64,000 nucleotides of DNA from Methylicorpusculum sp. (GTDB lineage Bacteria > Pseudomonadota > Gammaproteobacteria > Methylococcales > Methylomonadaceae). Positions 26,085 to 33,635 of the stretch are shown piece by piece (the first letter of the stretch is position 1; each line of letters starts with the position of its first letter). The DNA is taken from the NCBI RefSeq assembly GCF_030651835.1, contig NZ_JAUSBX010000058.1, forward strand, positions 1 to 64,000, in the 5' to 3' direction. The position numbers and the translations under genes were made by a program. The notes under the pieces are model-generated. The model made no database searches. It saw nothing but the letters and a program-made list of their open reading frames with translations, and was not told the DNA's origin.

Positions 26085-26288
26085 ATGCAAAAACAGATGA
26101 GAAAAAACGTGATTTTTAGTTGTTTGGTTCTACTGATGCTGCTTGGCGCAAATTCCTCTATGGCCAGTAACGAATTTGGCAATGAGGGCACTGTTCAGTC
26201 AGTATCCCAGTGGCCAATGGCTATGTGGTATGGTTTGAGTGTCGTGCTGGCGCTCATTGGCTATGTGTCCGCCAAGTCCAGACATTAA
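26085..26288 (+). CDS. Small exported or membrane protein of unknown function
   Basis: The product has 67 residues with GAGG 7 bases before the ATG. The N-terminus (basic MRKN, then VIFSCLVLLMLLGANSSMAS) is a good signal peptide. After about 18 polar residues a second hydrophobic segment (WYGLSVVLALIGYVSA) ends in the basic tail KSRH, so the mature peptide is probably a single-pass membrane protein of about 40 residues. A strong hairpin terminator follows 9 bases after the stop, which supports a real, separately transcribed gene. No family is recognised. Confidence 0.65.
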   Translation: MQKQMRKNVIFSCLVLLMLLGANSSMASNEFGNEGTVQSVSQWPMAMWYGLSVVLALIGYVSAKSRH

Positions 26289-26296
26289 TTTAGTCG

Positions 26297-26322
26297 AGGC
26301 GCTGAGTACTCGCTCAGCGCCT
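26297..26322. terminator. Rho-independent terminator, probably bidirectional
   Basis: AGGCGCTGAG (26297-26306) pairs with CTCAGCGCCT (26313-26322) around TACTCG, followed by TCCTTT on the plus strand. It separates the small exported protein gene from the convergent YeeE/YedE pair. Confidence 0.75.
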
Positions 26323-26337
26323 TCCTTTGAAATTCGG

Positions 26338-26748
26338 TTACACCTTCATTTTTCCATAAGCCCAAAAGCCTGCATAAATAGAGCAGACCATAATTAGCGC
26401 TTCGATGTTGCCTAGTCCCAAGCCTGCAACTGAAGGTCCAGGACAGTAACCTGTAATTCCCCAGCCTATGCCGAATATAGCAGAACCCAAAATAAGAGGT
26501 TTATCCAGGGCTGTTTTACTGGCAATCACAAACCGCTGAGTTAACAGAGGCGACGGTTTTTTTAAAATTTTCCTGAAACTGATCATTGTTACCGTTAATG
26601 CACCCAGCATGACGAATATAAGGCTAGGATCCCAGTTTCCGGTAACATCTAGAAAACTAAGCACTTTGGCTGGATCAGTCATTTGGCTTAGCGTCAAACC
26701 AGCTCCAAAAATAATCCCGCAAAGAAGGGCGACAGTATTATTTTTCAT
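26338..26748 (-). CDS. YeeE/YedE-type sulfur transporter, second half (DUF6691)
   Basis: This 136-residue membrane protein is the C-terminal half of a split YeeE/YedE transporter. It has about four helices: LLCGIIFGAGLTLSQM, LIFVMLGALTVTMI, a central PLILGSAIFGIGWGITGYCPGPS segment and a last helix ending in AGFWAYGKM. The ITGYCPGPS motif carries the cysteine expected to handle sulfur compounds (thiosulfate or related). Its ATG overlaps the stop of the first-half gene (ATGA), so the two halves are made together. Related split pairs (PmpAB-like) occur with ArsR-family sulfur regulators; none is adjacent here. Confidence 0.85.
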   Translation of the reverse strand: MKNNTVALLCGIIFGAGLTLSQMTDPAKVLSFLDVTGNWDPSLIFVMLGALTVTMISFRKILKKPSPLLTQRFVIASKTALDKPLILGSAIFGIGWGITGYCPGPSVAGLGLGNIEALIMVCSIYAGFWAYGKMKV

Positions 26749-27188
26749 ACTGAAAGTCCTATAAGGTGACGCAAAAGATAAACGGTCATCATGCCGCTAA
26801 CAATGAAGGTGAGCGTTGCCGCAATCGAACGTTTTGATAGACGCGCGATACCGCAAACAGCATGGCCGCTTGTGCAGCCATTGGCCATGCGTGTGCCGAA
26901 ACCGACCAGAAAACCCCCTATTGCCAGTAGACCATAAGGGAAGCCTTCTCTTATTTTTATCGAATCAGGAATAACTGCTTTTACAAGCAAGGCGCCCAGA
27001 ACAAGGCCCAGCAAAAAAACGAGGCGCCAGAATATTTCGCCTTTGCCGGGGCTTATCAGGCCGCTCATGATGCCGCTGATGCCGGCAATGCGGCCATTAA
27101 ATAAAAGCAAAAGCGTGGCTGCGAGACCGATTAGAAGTCCGCCCGAAAATGAGGAGAGTGGGGTAAAGTTTTCCAAAAGCGTCACCAT
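26745..27188 (-). CDS. YeeE/YedE-type sulfur transporter, first half
   Basis: The protein has 147 residues and about four transmembrane helices: [45 protein letters not shown] and a last helix near [16 protein letters not shown]. The signature [22 protein letters not shown] carries the two cysteines typical of the N-terminal YeeE/YedE half. With the next gene it should form one inner-membrane permease for thiosulfate or a similar sulfur species. No ribosome site is visible before the ATG, and a candidate operator lies immediately upstream, so the message may be leaderless or translated weakly. Confidence 0.87.
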   Translation of the reverse strand: MVTLLENFTPLSSFSGGLLIGLAATLLLLFNGRIAGISGIMSGLISPGKGEIFWRLVFLLGLVLGALLVKAVIPDSIKIREGFPYGLLAIGGFLVGFGTRMANGCTSGHAVCGIARLSKRSIAATLTFIVSGMMTVYLLRHLIGLSV

Positions 27189-27190
27189 AT

Positions 27191-27210
27191 ATATTAATAG
27201 TTACTAATAT
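27191..27210. promoter_or_regulatory. AT-rich dyad directly upstream of the YeeE/YedE pair
   Basis: ATATTAATAGTTACTAATAT is an inverted repeat with 8 of 10 pairs matched (arms ATATTA / TAATAT). It lies two bases before the start codon of the first transporter gene. ArsR-family repressors such as BigR often bind dyads of this kind in front of YeeE/YedE genes; that such a protein acts here is inference. Confidence 0.4.
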
Positions 27211-27386
27211 TCTACTATAAATCAGCTGGCCTGTTGAATAAAATATGTGCTTTTTAGATAGAAATGAAACTTAGATTCGGCAAAAAACAGGCTTTGTGCT
27301 TTGTTACTGGACAGCATTATTCTATGACGAGTAGTAAAGGTGGCATAATAGATTGAATTAATTATGATTAAGCCAGCTATGTATGT

Positions 27387-27495
27387 AGGCAGCAGGGATG
27401 CTGCTGTCAAGTCCCCATGGAAGGGTTTTACGGCGTTCCTCAAAAGGCTTTTCCAGCCCAAAATGATGCCGAAAAGATCAAGCTGAGAATTGCTG
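27387..27495 (+). repeat. MITE-like repeat family A, 5'-truncated copy
   Basis: From GGCAGCAGGGATGCTGCTG at 27387 to the family terminus GAGAATTGCTG at 27485-27495, this copy matches the full element at 42.7 kb read in reverse. The left terminus is missing. It occupies the gap between the divergent sulfur transporter and the lipoprotein gene. An apparent 127-codon minus-strand frame across it is not taken as a gene. Confidence 0.8.
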
Positions 27496-27621
27496 CTATT
27501 GACATGGAGAGTTGTTTTAAAAACGTTAACCGATTGAATAAAAAGACGACTTCGCGCAGACTTTTGGTCAGGATATCCGTCACTGATATCAATGTGCATA
27601 AACAAAACAGAAATAAAGATT

Positions 27622-28911
27622 ATGAATAGACATTACATAAAAGTCAGAGCTCATTTATTTTTCCTCGGCATGGCTGGGCTAATTTCGATATCGGGTTGTG
27701 CGAGTTTTGGTAAAGGTATTGCTGAGGCTGTGCTCGAGAAGTCGAATGAACAAGATACACGGGTTTGTCAGGTTAAAGGTAAAGCATTTGACGGAATCGA
27801 ACCAGGATTGTCCAATAGTGCCAGTAAAACGAAAGTGTTAATGGTTCATGGTGTTGGGGATCGTTTGCCGGGCTATGCCACCGAGTTTTTTGAGAAACTC
27901 GGTGGTGAACTGAAAGTTACAGCAAAGCAAAGCGCCTATCGGGATATCAAGCTATCATCGCCATTAGCTCCTGAAAAAGATATGGGTAATTTGCGAATAA
28001 CTCGCTTGCAAAATGAGGATGGCAGTAAAGAGTTACTCTTTTACGAACTGACTTGGTCGGAAATTACTCGCAGAGAAAAAGCCTTGCTCGATTTTGATAA
28101 TTCCGGTGAATATTCTTTCCGTCGTGCAGAAGTCAATGACATGATGAAGAAGTTTTCCAATGATACCGGTCCTGATCCTATTATCTATTTAGGCGAAAGC
28201 AGAAAATTTATCCTGATGGCCTTCTCGCAGGCTTTCTGCTGGATGGGCCTGGGCGGATGGGAGGATTTACCTAAATCCGGAAAACATACCTGCACATCTG
28301 ATAAGAGTTATGAAAAAAGTATGAATGATAATTTTGTCTTCATATCACACAGTTTAGGTAGTCGGATTACCATTGATGGCTTGCAGCGATTGGTGTCTAT
28401 GCTGGATGAGCCGGAAGTCCACTCCAATGGTGTCTACAAAATCAAGGCGATTGATAGGGTAAAGAGCTTTTTACACGACCGTCATATTCAAATCTTTATG
28501 TTGTCGAACCAGTTACCCATGTTGCAACTGGGTAGGGAATTACCAAAAGTGACGGGTCAGCACGCTTCTTACTGTGAAGCGACAGGTGAAAAATACGATT
28601 TGAAAGCAGTCAAAGAAACCTCCATTATTGCCTTCAGTGACCCAAACGATTTACTGAGTTATGCCATACCTTACGGATTTGTAGATACATATCTTGATTC
28701 CCGGCTGTGCGTTAATGTAACTAACGTAAATATCAATGTCGCCAAAGTGATTGATGCCTTTGGATTTGGAAAAGTTGCCAATCCCCTTGAAGCACATGTG
28801 GGTTATACCAAGGATGACAGGGTTGTTGCATTAATTGCCAAGGGTATCGGCAATCACCATACATCACCCATCGTTAAGGACGGATGTCAGTGGACTGAGA
28901 TTGCGGATTAG
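27622..28911 (+). CDS. Putative lipoprotein with alpha/beta-hydrolase-like fold
   Basis: The start is set at ATG 27622, the first codon giving a clean signal peptide (HLFFLGMAGLISISGCASF) with lipobox SISGC. The product has 429 residues. KTKVLMVHGVGDRLPGY (about residue 70) resembles the oxyanion-hole HG region of alpha/beta hydrolases. FVFISHSLGSRITIDGLQ (about 235) has the nucleophile elbow S-H-S-L-G. A later aspartate in FSDPNDLLSYAI and a histidine in GNHHTS could complete a triad. It is therefore probably a lipid-anchored esterase or lipase. Substrate and partners are unknown. It is flanked by a family A repeat and, after the stop, a strong hairpin. Confidence 0.75.
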   Translation: MNRHYIKVRAHLFFLGMAGLISISGCASFGKGIAEAVLEKSNEQDTRVCQVKGKAFDGIEPGLSNSASKTKVLMVHGVGDRLPGYATEFFEKLGGELKVTAKQSAYRDIKLSSPLAPEKDMGNLRITRLQNEDGSKELLFYELTWSEITRREKALLDFDNSGEYSFRRAEVNDMMKKFSNDTGPDPIIYLGESRKFILMAFSQAFCWMGLGGWEDLPKSGKHTCTSDKSYEKSMNDNFVFISHSLGSRITIDGLQRLVSMLDEPEVHSNGVYKIKAIDRVKSFLHDRHIQIFMLSNQLPMLQLGRELPKVTGQHASYCEATGEKYDLKAVKETSIIAFSDPNDLLSYAIPYGFVDTYLDSRLCVNVTNVNINVAKVIDAFGFGKVANPLEAHVGYTKDDRVVALIAKGIGNHHTSPIVKDGCQWTEIAD

Positions 28912-28940
28912 CGATAATTACAAAAGAAGCAGGATTAAGT

Positions 28941-28985
28941 CTCCACAGAGATGCAGTACTGGTAAGATCGCTGCATTCTGTGGAG
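28941..28985. terminator. Long hairpin between convergent genes
   Basis: CTCCACAGAGATGCAG (28941-28956) pairs with CTGCATTCTGTGGAG (28971-28985) with one bulged base. It lies between the hydrolase-like lipoprotein gene and aqpZ, which converge, and probably stops transcription from both sides. Confidence 0.65.
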
Positions 28986-29002
28986 AGAATTTTATTCTGT
29001 TT

Positions 29003-29704
29003 TTACGCTTGATCCGTATTGCCTAACCAGCGATAAACGATGCCGGCAAGCAAAGCGCCTATGATAGGCGCAACCCAGAATAGCCATAATTGAGAGATAG
29101 CCCAGTCACCTGCAAAAATCGCTACGGCGGTACTTCTTGCCGGATTGACTGAAGTATTGGTGACAGGAATGCTGATCAAGTGAATCAATGTAAGTCCCAA
29201 GCCTATCGCTATGGGGGCAAAGCCCTGGGGCGCTCTGCTGTCTGTACTGCCTAAGATGATCACCAAAAACATGAAGGTCATGACGATTTCAGTAACTAAT
29301 GCTGCGACAAGACTGTATCCGCCGGGTGAATGCTCACCGTAACCGTTCGATGCAAACCCGCCGCTTAGATCAAATCCAGCTTTACCTGTAGCGATCAGGT
29401 AGAGAATCGCTGCTCCTGTAATGCCGCCTAAAACCTGAGCGGCGATATAAGGTCCCAATTCTTTGGCGCCGAACCGCCCCCCCATCCAAAGTCCAATCGA
29501 AACGGCCGGATTAAGGTGACAGCCTGAAATATGACCAATTCCGTAAGCCATCGTCAATACGGTCAAGCCGAAAGCGAATGAAACGCCCATAAGACCGATG
29601 CCCACTTCAGGAAAAGCGGCGGCAAGTACTGCGCTACCACAACCGCCTAATACCAACCAGAATGTGCCGATAAACTCAGCGCCTAATTTTTTTGAAAGTG
29701 CCAT
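29003..29704 (-). CDS. aqpZ: Aquaporin Z
   Basis: This is a water channel of the inner membrane. The 233-residue protein has six helices and the two half-helix NPA motifs (HLNPAVS and SVNPARS). The N-terminus [24 protein letters not shown] is characteristic of AqpZ. The constriction is probably F/H/x/R with the arginine after the second NPA, which favours water over glycerol. A GGGG site lies 8 bases before the ATG. It is a single gene, convergent with the lipoprotein gene. Confidence 0.95.
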   Translation of the reverse strand: MALSKKLGAEFIGTFWLVLGGCGSAVLAAAFPEVGIGLMGVSFAFGLTVLTMAYGIGHISGCHLNPAVSIGLWMGGRFGAKELGPYIAAQVLGGITGAAILYLIATGKAGFDLSGGFASNGYGEHSPGGYSLVAALVTEIVMTFMFLVIILGSTDSRAPQGFAPIAIGLGLTLIHLISIPVTNTSVNPARSTAVAIFAGDWAISQLWLFWVAPIIGALLAGIVYRWLGNTDQA

Positions 29705-30005
29705 TTTTTGTTCCCCTAAAATGTTAGTAATTATTTTTATTATGATTTACTAAGCAAATACATTTGATTTTCTTTTTTGCCTCCCCCTTCACACTTTTTA
29801 ATAAAACTGATTGCAATTTATCAGAGTTTAAAATCTGCATCTAGTCATTTGTAAGCTTGATTTCATTTTGATCTGGATTATTGCGCCTCAGCATAGGTGA
29901 CAGATAGATGGGCACTAAACAAAAGGCAAAAAAATAAAAATGCTTGGGCTTGGAGTCGATGCAAAATATTGCGCCTGCGACTAACGTTAATTGCGGGCAA
30001 AATGG

Positions 30006-30130
30006 CAGCAATTGCCAATTTGATGATAAAAAAAGGGGAAGCTTTGCGGGGATTCGGTAGCAAGGGTGGGTGCTGCCGTTAAGTCCCCATGGATGGGTCA
30101 ACGGCGCACCCAGTAAGGTTTACGCCCTGG
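30006..30130 (+). repeat. MITE-like repeat family A, diverged copy
   Basis: It starts with CAGCAATTGCCAATTTGA, close to the family left terminus, and keeps the core order GGTAGCAAGG..GTGCTGCCGTTAAG..CCCCATGGATGGG. The right end cannot be aligned with confidence and may extend to about 30165. The 480-base gap between aqpZ and purN holds no other recognisable feature; open frames on both strands there look accidental. Confidence 0.55.
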
Positions 30131-30186
30131 GAATGGCTGGATTCAATGGCATCAAAGTTGATGGAACGCGATAGCAGATGGAGTGG

Positions 30187-30762
30187 TCAGCGGACTGCAA
30201 TAGCTTTCAATACTTTGATGTAGAGTCCGGCTTCGATGGCTCGAACGCGTTGACCCAGAGTTTCAACCGTATCATCAGGGTAAACGGGGACTTCTTCTTG
30301 TAATAAAACGGGGCCTTCATCATAGGCGCCGTTTACCCAGTGAACAGACGCGCCCGAAACCCGGTCGCCGGACTGTAATACCGAAGCGTGTACATAGTCC
30401 CCGTATTTACCTTGCCCGCCGTGTTTGGGCAGCAGGGATGGGTGTATGTTTAGGATTTTGTCAGCAAAAGTCGATAAGGTAAGCGGGCCTATTTTTTTCA
30501 TGTAACCGGATAACACGACCAGATCAGTCCGGGACTCAACTAAACAGTCCCTGATTGCCTGATCTTCATGATCAGGATGGGTTTTGGCGCTGATATGATG
30601 GACTGTAATCTGATTATCGATACACCATTGGTAAATTGCGGCATCTTTATTGTTAGTAATAAGGATGCCGACTTCATAGCCGACTAATTTGCCTTCACTG
30701 ATCGCGGTAATAATTTGCCTGGCCGAACTGCCCCCATGAGAAGCGAGAAAGCTTAATTTCAT
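30187..30762 (-). CDS. purN: Phosphoribosylglycinamide formyltransferase (PurN family)
   Basis: PurN moves a formyl group from 10-formyltetrahydrofolate to glycinamide ribonucleotide in purine synthesis. The 191-residue protein has the catalytic Asn/His pair in NIHPSLLPKHGG and the catalytic aspartate in GAYDEGPVLLQEEV. The N-terminal glycine loop reads ASHGGSSARQ instead of the common SGNGSNLQ, so substrate use might differ slightly. It begins 12 bases after lpd on the same strand and is likely the last gene of the pyruvate dehydrogenase operon, an unusual place for purN. Confidence 0.85.
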   Translation of the reverse strand: MKLSFLASHGGSSARQIITAISEGKLVGYEVGILITNNKDAAIYQWCIDNQITVHHISAKTHPDHEDQAIRDCLVESRTDLVVLSGYMKKIGPLTLSTFADKILNIHPSLLPKHGGQGKYGDYVHASVLQSGDRVSGASVHWVNGAYDEGPVLLQEEVPVYPDDTVETLGQRVRAIEAGLYIKVLKAIAVR

Positions 30763-30774
30763 GTCAGAGGCCGA

Positions 30775-32217
30775 TCAACGTTTCTTACCGAGGTAAAGGT
30801 CAGTAATGGTGCCTGTGACGACTTCGGTTGCAAATGCGAAGGTCTCAGATAGCGTAGGATGAGGGTGAATGGATAAAGCGATATCTTCAGCGTCTGCGCC
30901 CATTTCCAAAGCCAGAACGGCTTCGGCGATCAGATCACCTGCATGCGGACCCACGATACCTGCGCCGATGATACGTCCGGTTCCTTTTTCGCAAAGTACT
31001 TTGGTCATTCCTTCGCTGCGGCCCATACTCAACGATCGTCCGCTGGCAGCCCATGGGAATACGCCTTTATCATATTCTATACCTTGTTCCTTGGCTTGAT
31101 TTTCAGAAAGGCCCATCCAGGCAACTTCAGGATCAGTATAGGCCACAGACGGGATGGTCAGCGCATCAAATGCAGCTTTGTGTCCGGCAATAACTTCGGC
31201 TGCGATTTTGCCTTCATAGACTGCTTTATGCGCTAGCATGGGGTTGCCGACGATATCGCCGATCGCGAAAATATGGGGAATATTGGTCCGTTGCTGTTTA
31301 TCGACCGGAATAAAGCCTTGTTCGCTGACTTCTATACCCGCGGTTTCAGCGCCGATTTTATTGCCGTTGGGCCTTCTACCTACTGCCACCAGCACCGCAT
31401 TGAAAACTTCTGTCTCGGGCGCTTTGCTGCCCTCGAAAGAGACTTTCAGGCCTTCTTCTTGAGCTTCAATTGCTGTGACGCGTGTTTCCAACCAAATATT
31501 GTCATATTGTTTTTTTATACGATTTTGTAACGGGCGGATCAAATCTTTATCACAGCCTGGAATGATTTGGTCCATCAATTCAACTATGCTGATTTTTGAG
31601 CCCAGGGCATGGTAAACCGTTGCCATTTCAAGACCGATAATACCGCCGCCAACGATTAATAATTTTTCGGGAATAGTCTGCAGATTCAACGCATCGGTTG
31701 AATCCCAAAGGCGAGGGTCATCATTAGGAAATACAGGTATTTTTGTAGGTAGAGAGCCGGCTGCGATAATGGCGTTATCAAAGCGTATTACGCGCGTTCC
31801 TTCAGCCGATTCCACCTGGACTTCATTGGCGGAGATAAACTGGCCTGAACCTTGAATTAGCGTAATCTTGCGTTGTTTGACCAAGCTGTCCAATCCGGTA
31901 TTCAGGCCCTTGGTGACGCTCTCTTTCCAGCTTCTGATTTTGTCCAGATCCAGTTGCGGTTGGCCAAAATCCAGGCCGTGATGGGCAAACTCCTGGGCTT
32001 CATGAATTATCTGTGCCATATGCAGTAAAGCCTTGGAAGGAATACAGCCGACATTCAGGCAGACACCGCCCAGAACCGGATACCGTTCAACGAGCACAAC
32101 TTGTTTGCCCAGATCAGCGGCTCTGAAGGCAGCCGTATATCCACCAGGGCCTCCGCCCAACACAAGCACTTCTGTTTGTAAGTTGGATTCATTAGGGGTT
32201 ACTGCTTTATCGGTCAT
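30775..32217 (-). CDS. lpd: Dihydrolipoyl dehydrogenase (E3)
   Basis: E3 reoxidises the lipoyl arm of the 2-oxoacid dehydrogenase complexes, passing electrons through FAD to NAD+. The 480-residue protein has the FAD motif LGGGPGGYTAAFRAADLG, the redox disulfide in GGVCLNVGCIPSKAL, the NAD motif VGGGIIGLEMA, and IFAIGDIVGNPMLAHKA near the FAD. The catalytic His-Glu dyad is at the C-terminus (HPHPTLSE). An AGGA site precedes the ATG by 8 bases. It is the third gene of the aceE-aceF-lpd set and may serve other complexes too. Confidence 0.97.
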   Translation of the reverse strand: MTDKAVTPNESNLQTEVLVLGGGPGGYTAAFRAADLGKQVVLVERYPVLGGVCLNVGCIPSKALLHMAQIIHEAQEFAHHGLDFGQPQLDLDKIRSWKESVTKGLNTGLDSLVKQRKITLIQGSGQFISANEVQVESAEGTRVIRFDNAIIAAGSLPTKIPVFPNDDPRLWDSTDALNLQTIPEKLLIVGGGIIGLEMATVYHALGSKISIVELMDQIIPGCDKDLIRPLQNRIKKQYDNIWLETRVTAIEAQEEGLKVSFEGSKAPETEVFNAVLVAVGRRPNGNKIGAETAGIEVSEQGFIPVDKQQRTNIPHIFAIGDIVGNPMLAHKAVYEGKIAAEVIAGHKAAFDALTIPSVAYTDPEVAWMGLSENQAKEQGIEYDKGVFPWAASGRSLSMGRSEGMTKVLCEKGTGRIIGAGIVGPHAGDLIAEAVLALEMGADAEDIALSIHPHPTLSETFAFATEVVTGTITDLYLGKKR

Positions 32218-32310
32218 GAGGTGTTCCTATTTTTGGTTCAATGCGAATGCAATCAGGCCGCCGCAGGTAAAACAAGGGGTTGCGTTATTAAAAATTATTC
32301 AGAAGATCAC

Positions 32311-33621
32311 TCAGAGCATGAAACGCCTGATGTCACTCAAGAGTTTACTCAGTGTGACCATAAACCGGGCGGCTTCAGCACCATCGATGACGCGGTGGTC
32401 ATAGCTCAGATCCAGCGGCAGTATCAGTCGCGGCACAAACTGCTTGCCGTCCCATACCGGCTGCATTTTCGCACGTGTGATTCCGAGAATGGCCACTTCA
32501 GGCGCATTGACTATGGGCGTGAACGCGGTGCCGCCGATACCGCCGAGGCTGGAAATAGTCATGCAGCCGCCTTGCATCTCTGCAGGTTTTAGTTTACCGG
32601 CGCGTGCTTTTTCACTGAGTTCGGCCAGTTCGGACGACAATTCAAAAATGGATTTCTTGTCCACATCACGTAAAACAGGAACCACAAGGCCGTTTGGCGT
32701 GTCGACGGCAATTCCGATATGACAGTATTTTTTGAAAATCAGGCTACCGGCATCGGGAGATAATGACGCGTTAAACTGCGGAAATTGCTTCATGACCGTG
32801 GCGAGTGCTTTGGTGATGAAAATCAGCCCCGTTAACTTGTTTTCCTTGTTTTCGTTATTGATAGATTTGCGAAAATCTTCCAGATCGGTGATATCCGCTT
32901 CATCATGGTGGGTCACCATCGGCAGATTCAGCCAGACCCGAGTCAGATTTTGTCCTGTGAGGCGTTTGATCTTACTCAAAGGCAATGTTTCAATTTCGCC
33001 GAACTGAGTAAAATCGACCGCCGGAATCGACGGTATGCCTGCGCCTACGCCGCCTTGCGGGGCTGTATTCAAGGTTTGTTTTACATAGGACTTGATATCC
33101 TCTTTGAGGATACGGCCTTTTCGTCCTGTGCCTTTGGAAATTTTATACAGATCAATGCCCAGCTCCCTTGCAAATAAACGCACAGCGGGCGTGGCATGGG
33201 GTTTCGCCTCGCCGCCGCTGGTGTCGACCGAAACCGGCTGAAGACTGGCAATCGGAGGTGGCGGTGCGGGTTTTGCCGGTTCAGCTTCGACTTCTGGGCT
33301 CGGAGCTGCCGCCACAGATGCGGCCGGGGCTTCGGCTTTTGGAGCTGAGGCCGGAATTTCGGCTTCCGGTTTCAGGCTCTCAGCGGGGGAGAATAAAGCA
33401 ATAATGTGGCCTTGTGATATTTTATCGCCCACTTTGACTTTGACTTCTACAATGGTTCCTGCCTGAGTAGAGGGCAAATCCATCGTCGCTTTATCGCTTT
33501 CCATTACAGCCAGTGTCTGTTCCGGGGCAATACTGTCGCCCGGCTTAATCAGTACTTCAACAACTTCGACTTCAGTCGCGCCGCCTAAATCGGGTACTTT
33601 AATTTCAATTAAATCACTCAT
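32311..33621 (-). CDS. aceF: Pyruvate dehydrogenase E2, dihydrolipoamide acetyltransferase
   Basis: E2 transfers the acetyl group to coenzyme A and forms the core of the pyruvate dehydrogenase complex. The 436 residues hold one lipoyl domain at 1-78 (lipoylated lysine in ESDKATMDLP). An Ala/Pro-rich linker, an E3-binding domain (PAVRLFARELGIDL) and the catalytic domain with the C-terminal DHRVIDGA motif follow. Many gammaproteobacterial E2 proteins have two or three lipoyl domains; the single one here is at the short end. It lies 14 bases downstream of aceE, clearly co-transcribed. Confidence 0.95.
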   Translation of the reverse strand: MSDLIEIKVPDLGGATEVEVVEVLIKPGDSIAPEQTLAVMESDKATMDLPSTQAGTIVEVKVKVGDKISQGHIIALFSPAESLKPEAEIPASAPKAEAPAASVAAAPSPEVEAEPAKPAPPPPIASLQPVSVDTSGGEAKPHATPAVRLFARELGIDLYKISKGTGRKGRILKEDIKSYVKQTLNTAPQGGVGAGIPSIPAVDFTQFGEIETLPLSKIKRLTGQNLTRVWLNLPMVTHHDEADITDLEDFRKSINNENKENKLTGLIFITKALATVMKQFPQFNASLSPDAGSLIFKKYCHIGIAVDTPNGLVVPVLRDVDKKSIFELSSELAELSEKARAGKLKPAEMQGGCMTISSLGGIGGTAFTPIVNAPEVAILGITRAKMQPVWDGKQFVPRLILPLDLSYDHRVIDGAEAARFMVTLSKLLSDIRRFML

Positions 33622-33635
33622 TTGCCGGTTCCTTG

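Noticed and set aside
27222-27605. 127-codon minus-strand frame
   Set aside because: Its middle is the family A repeat read in one direction; the same peptide recurs at other copies.
29841-30101. Open frames on both strands in the aqpZ-purN gap
   Set aside because: Low-complexity composition, overlapping a diverged repeat, no ribosome sites.
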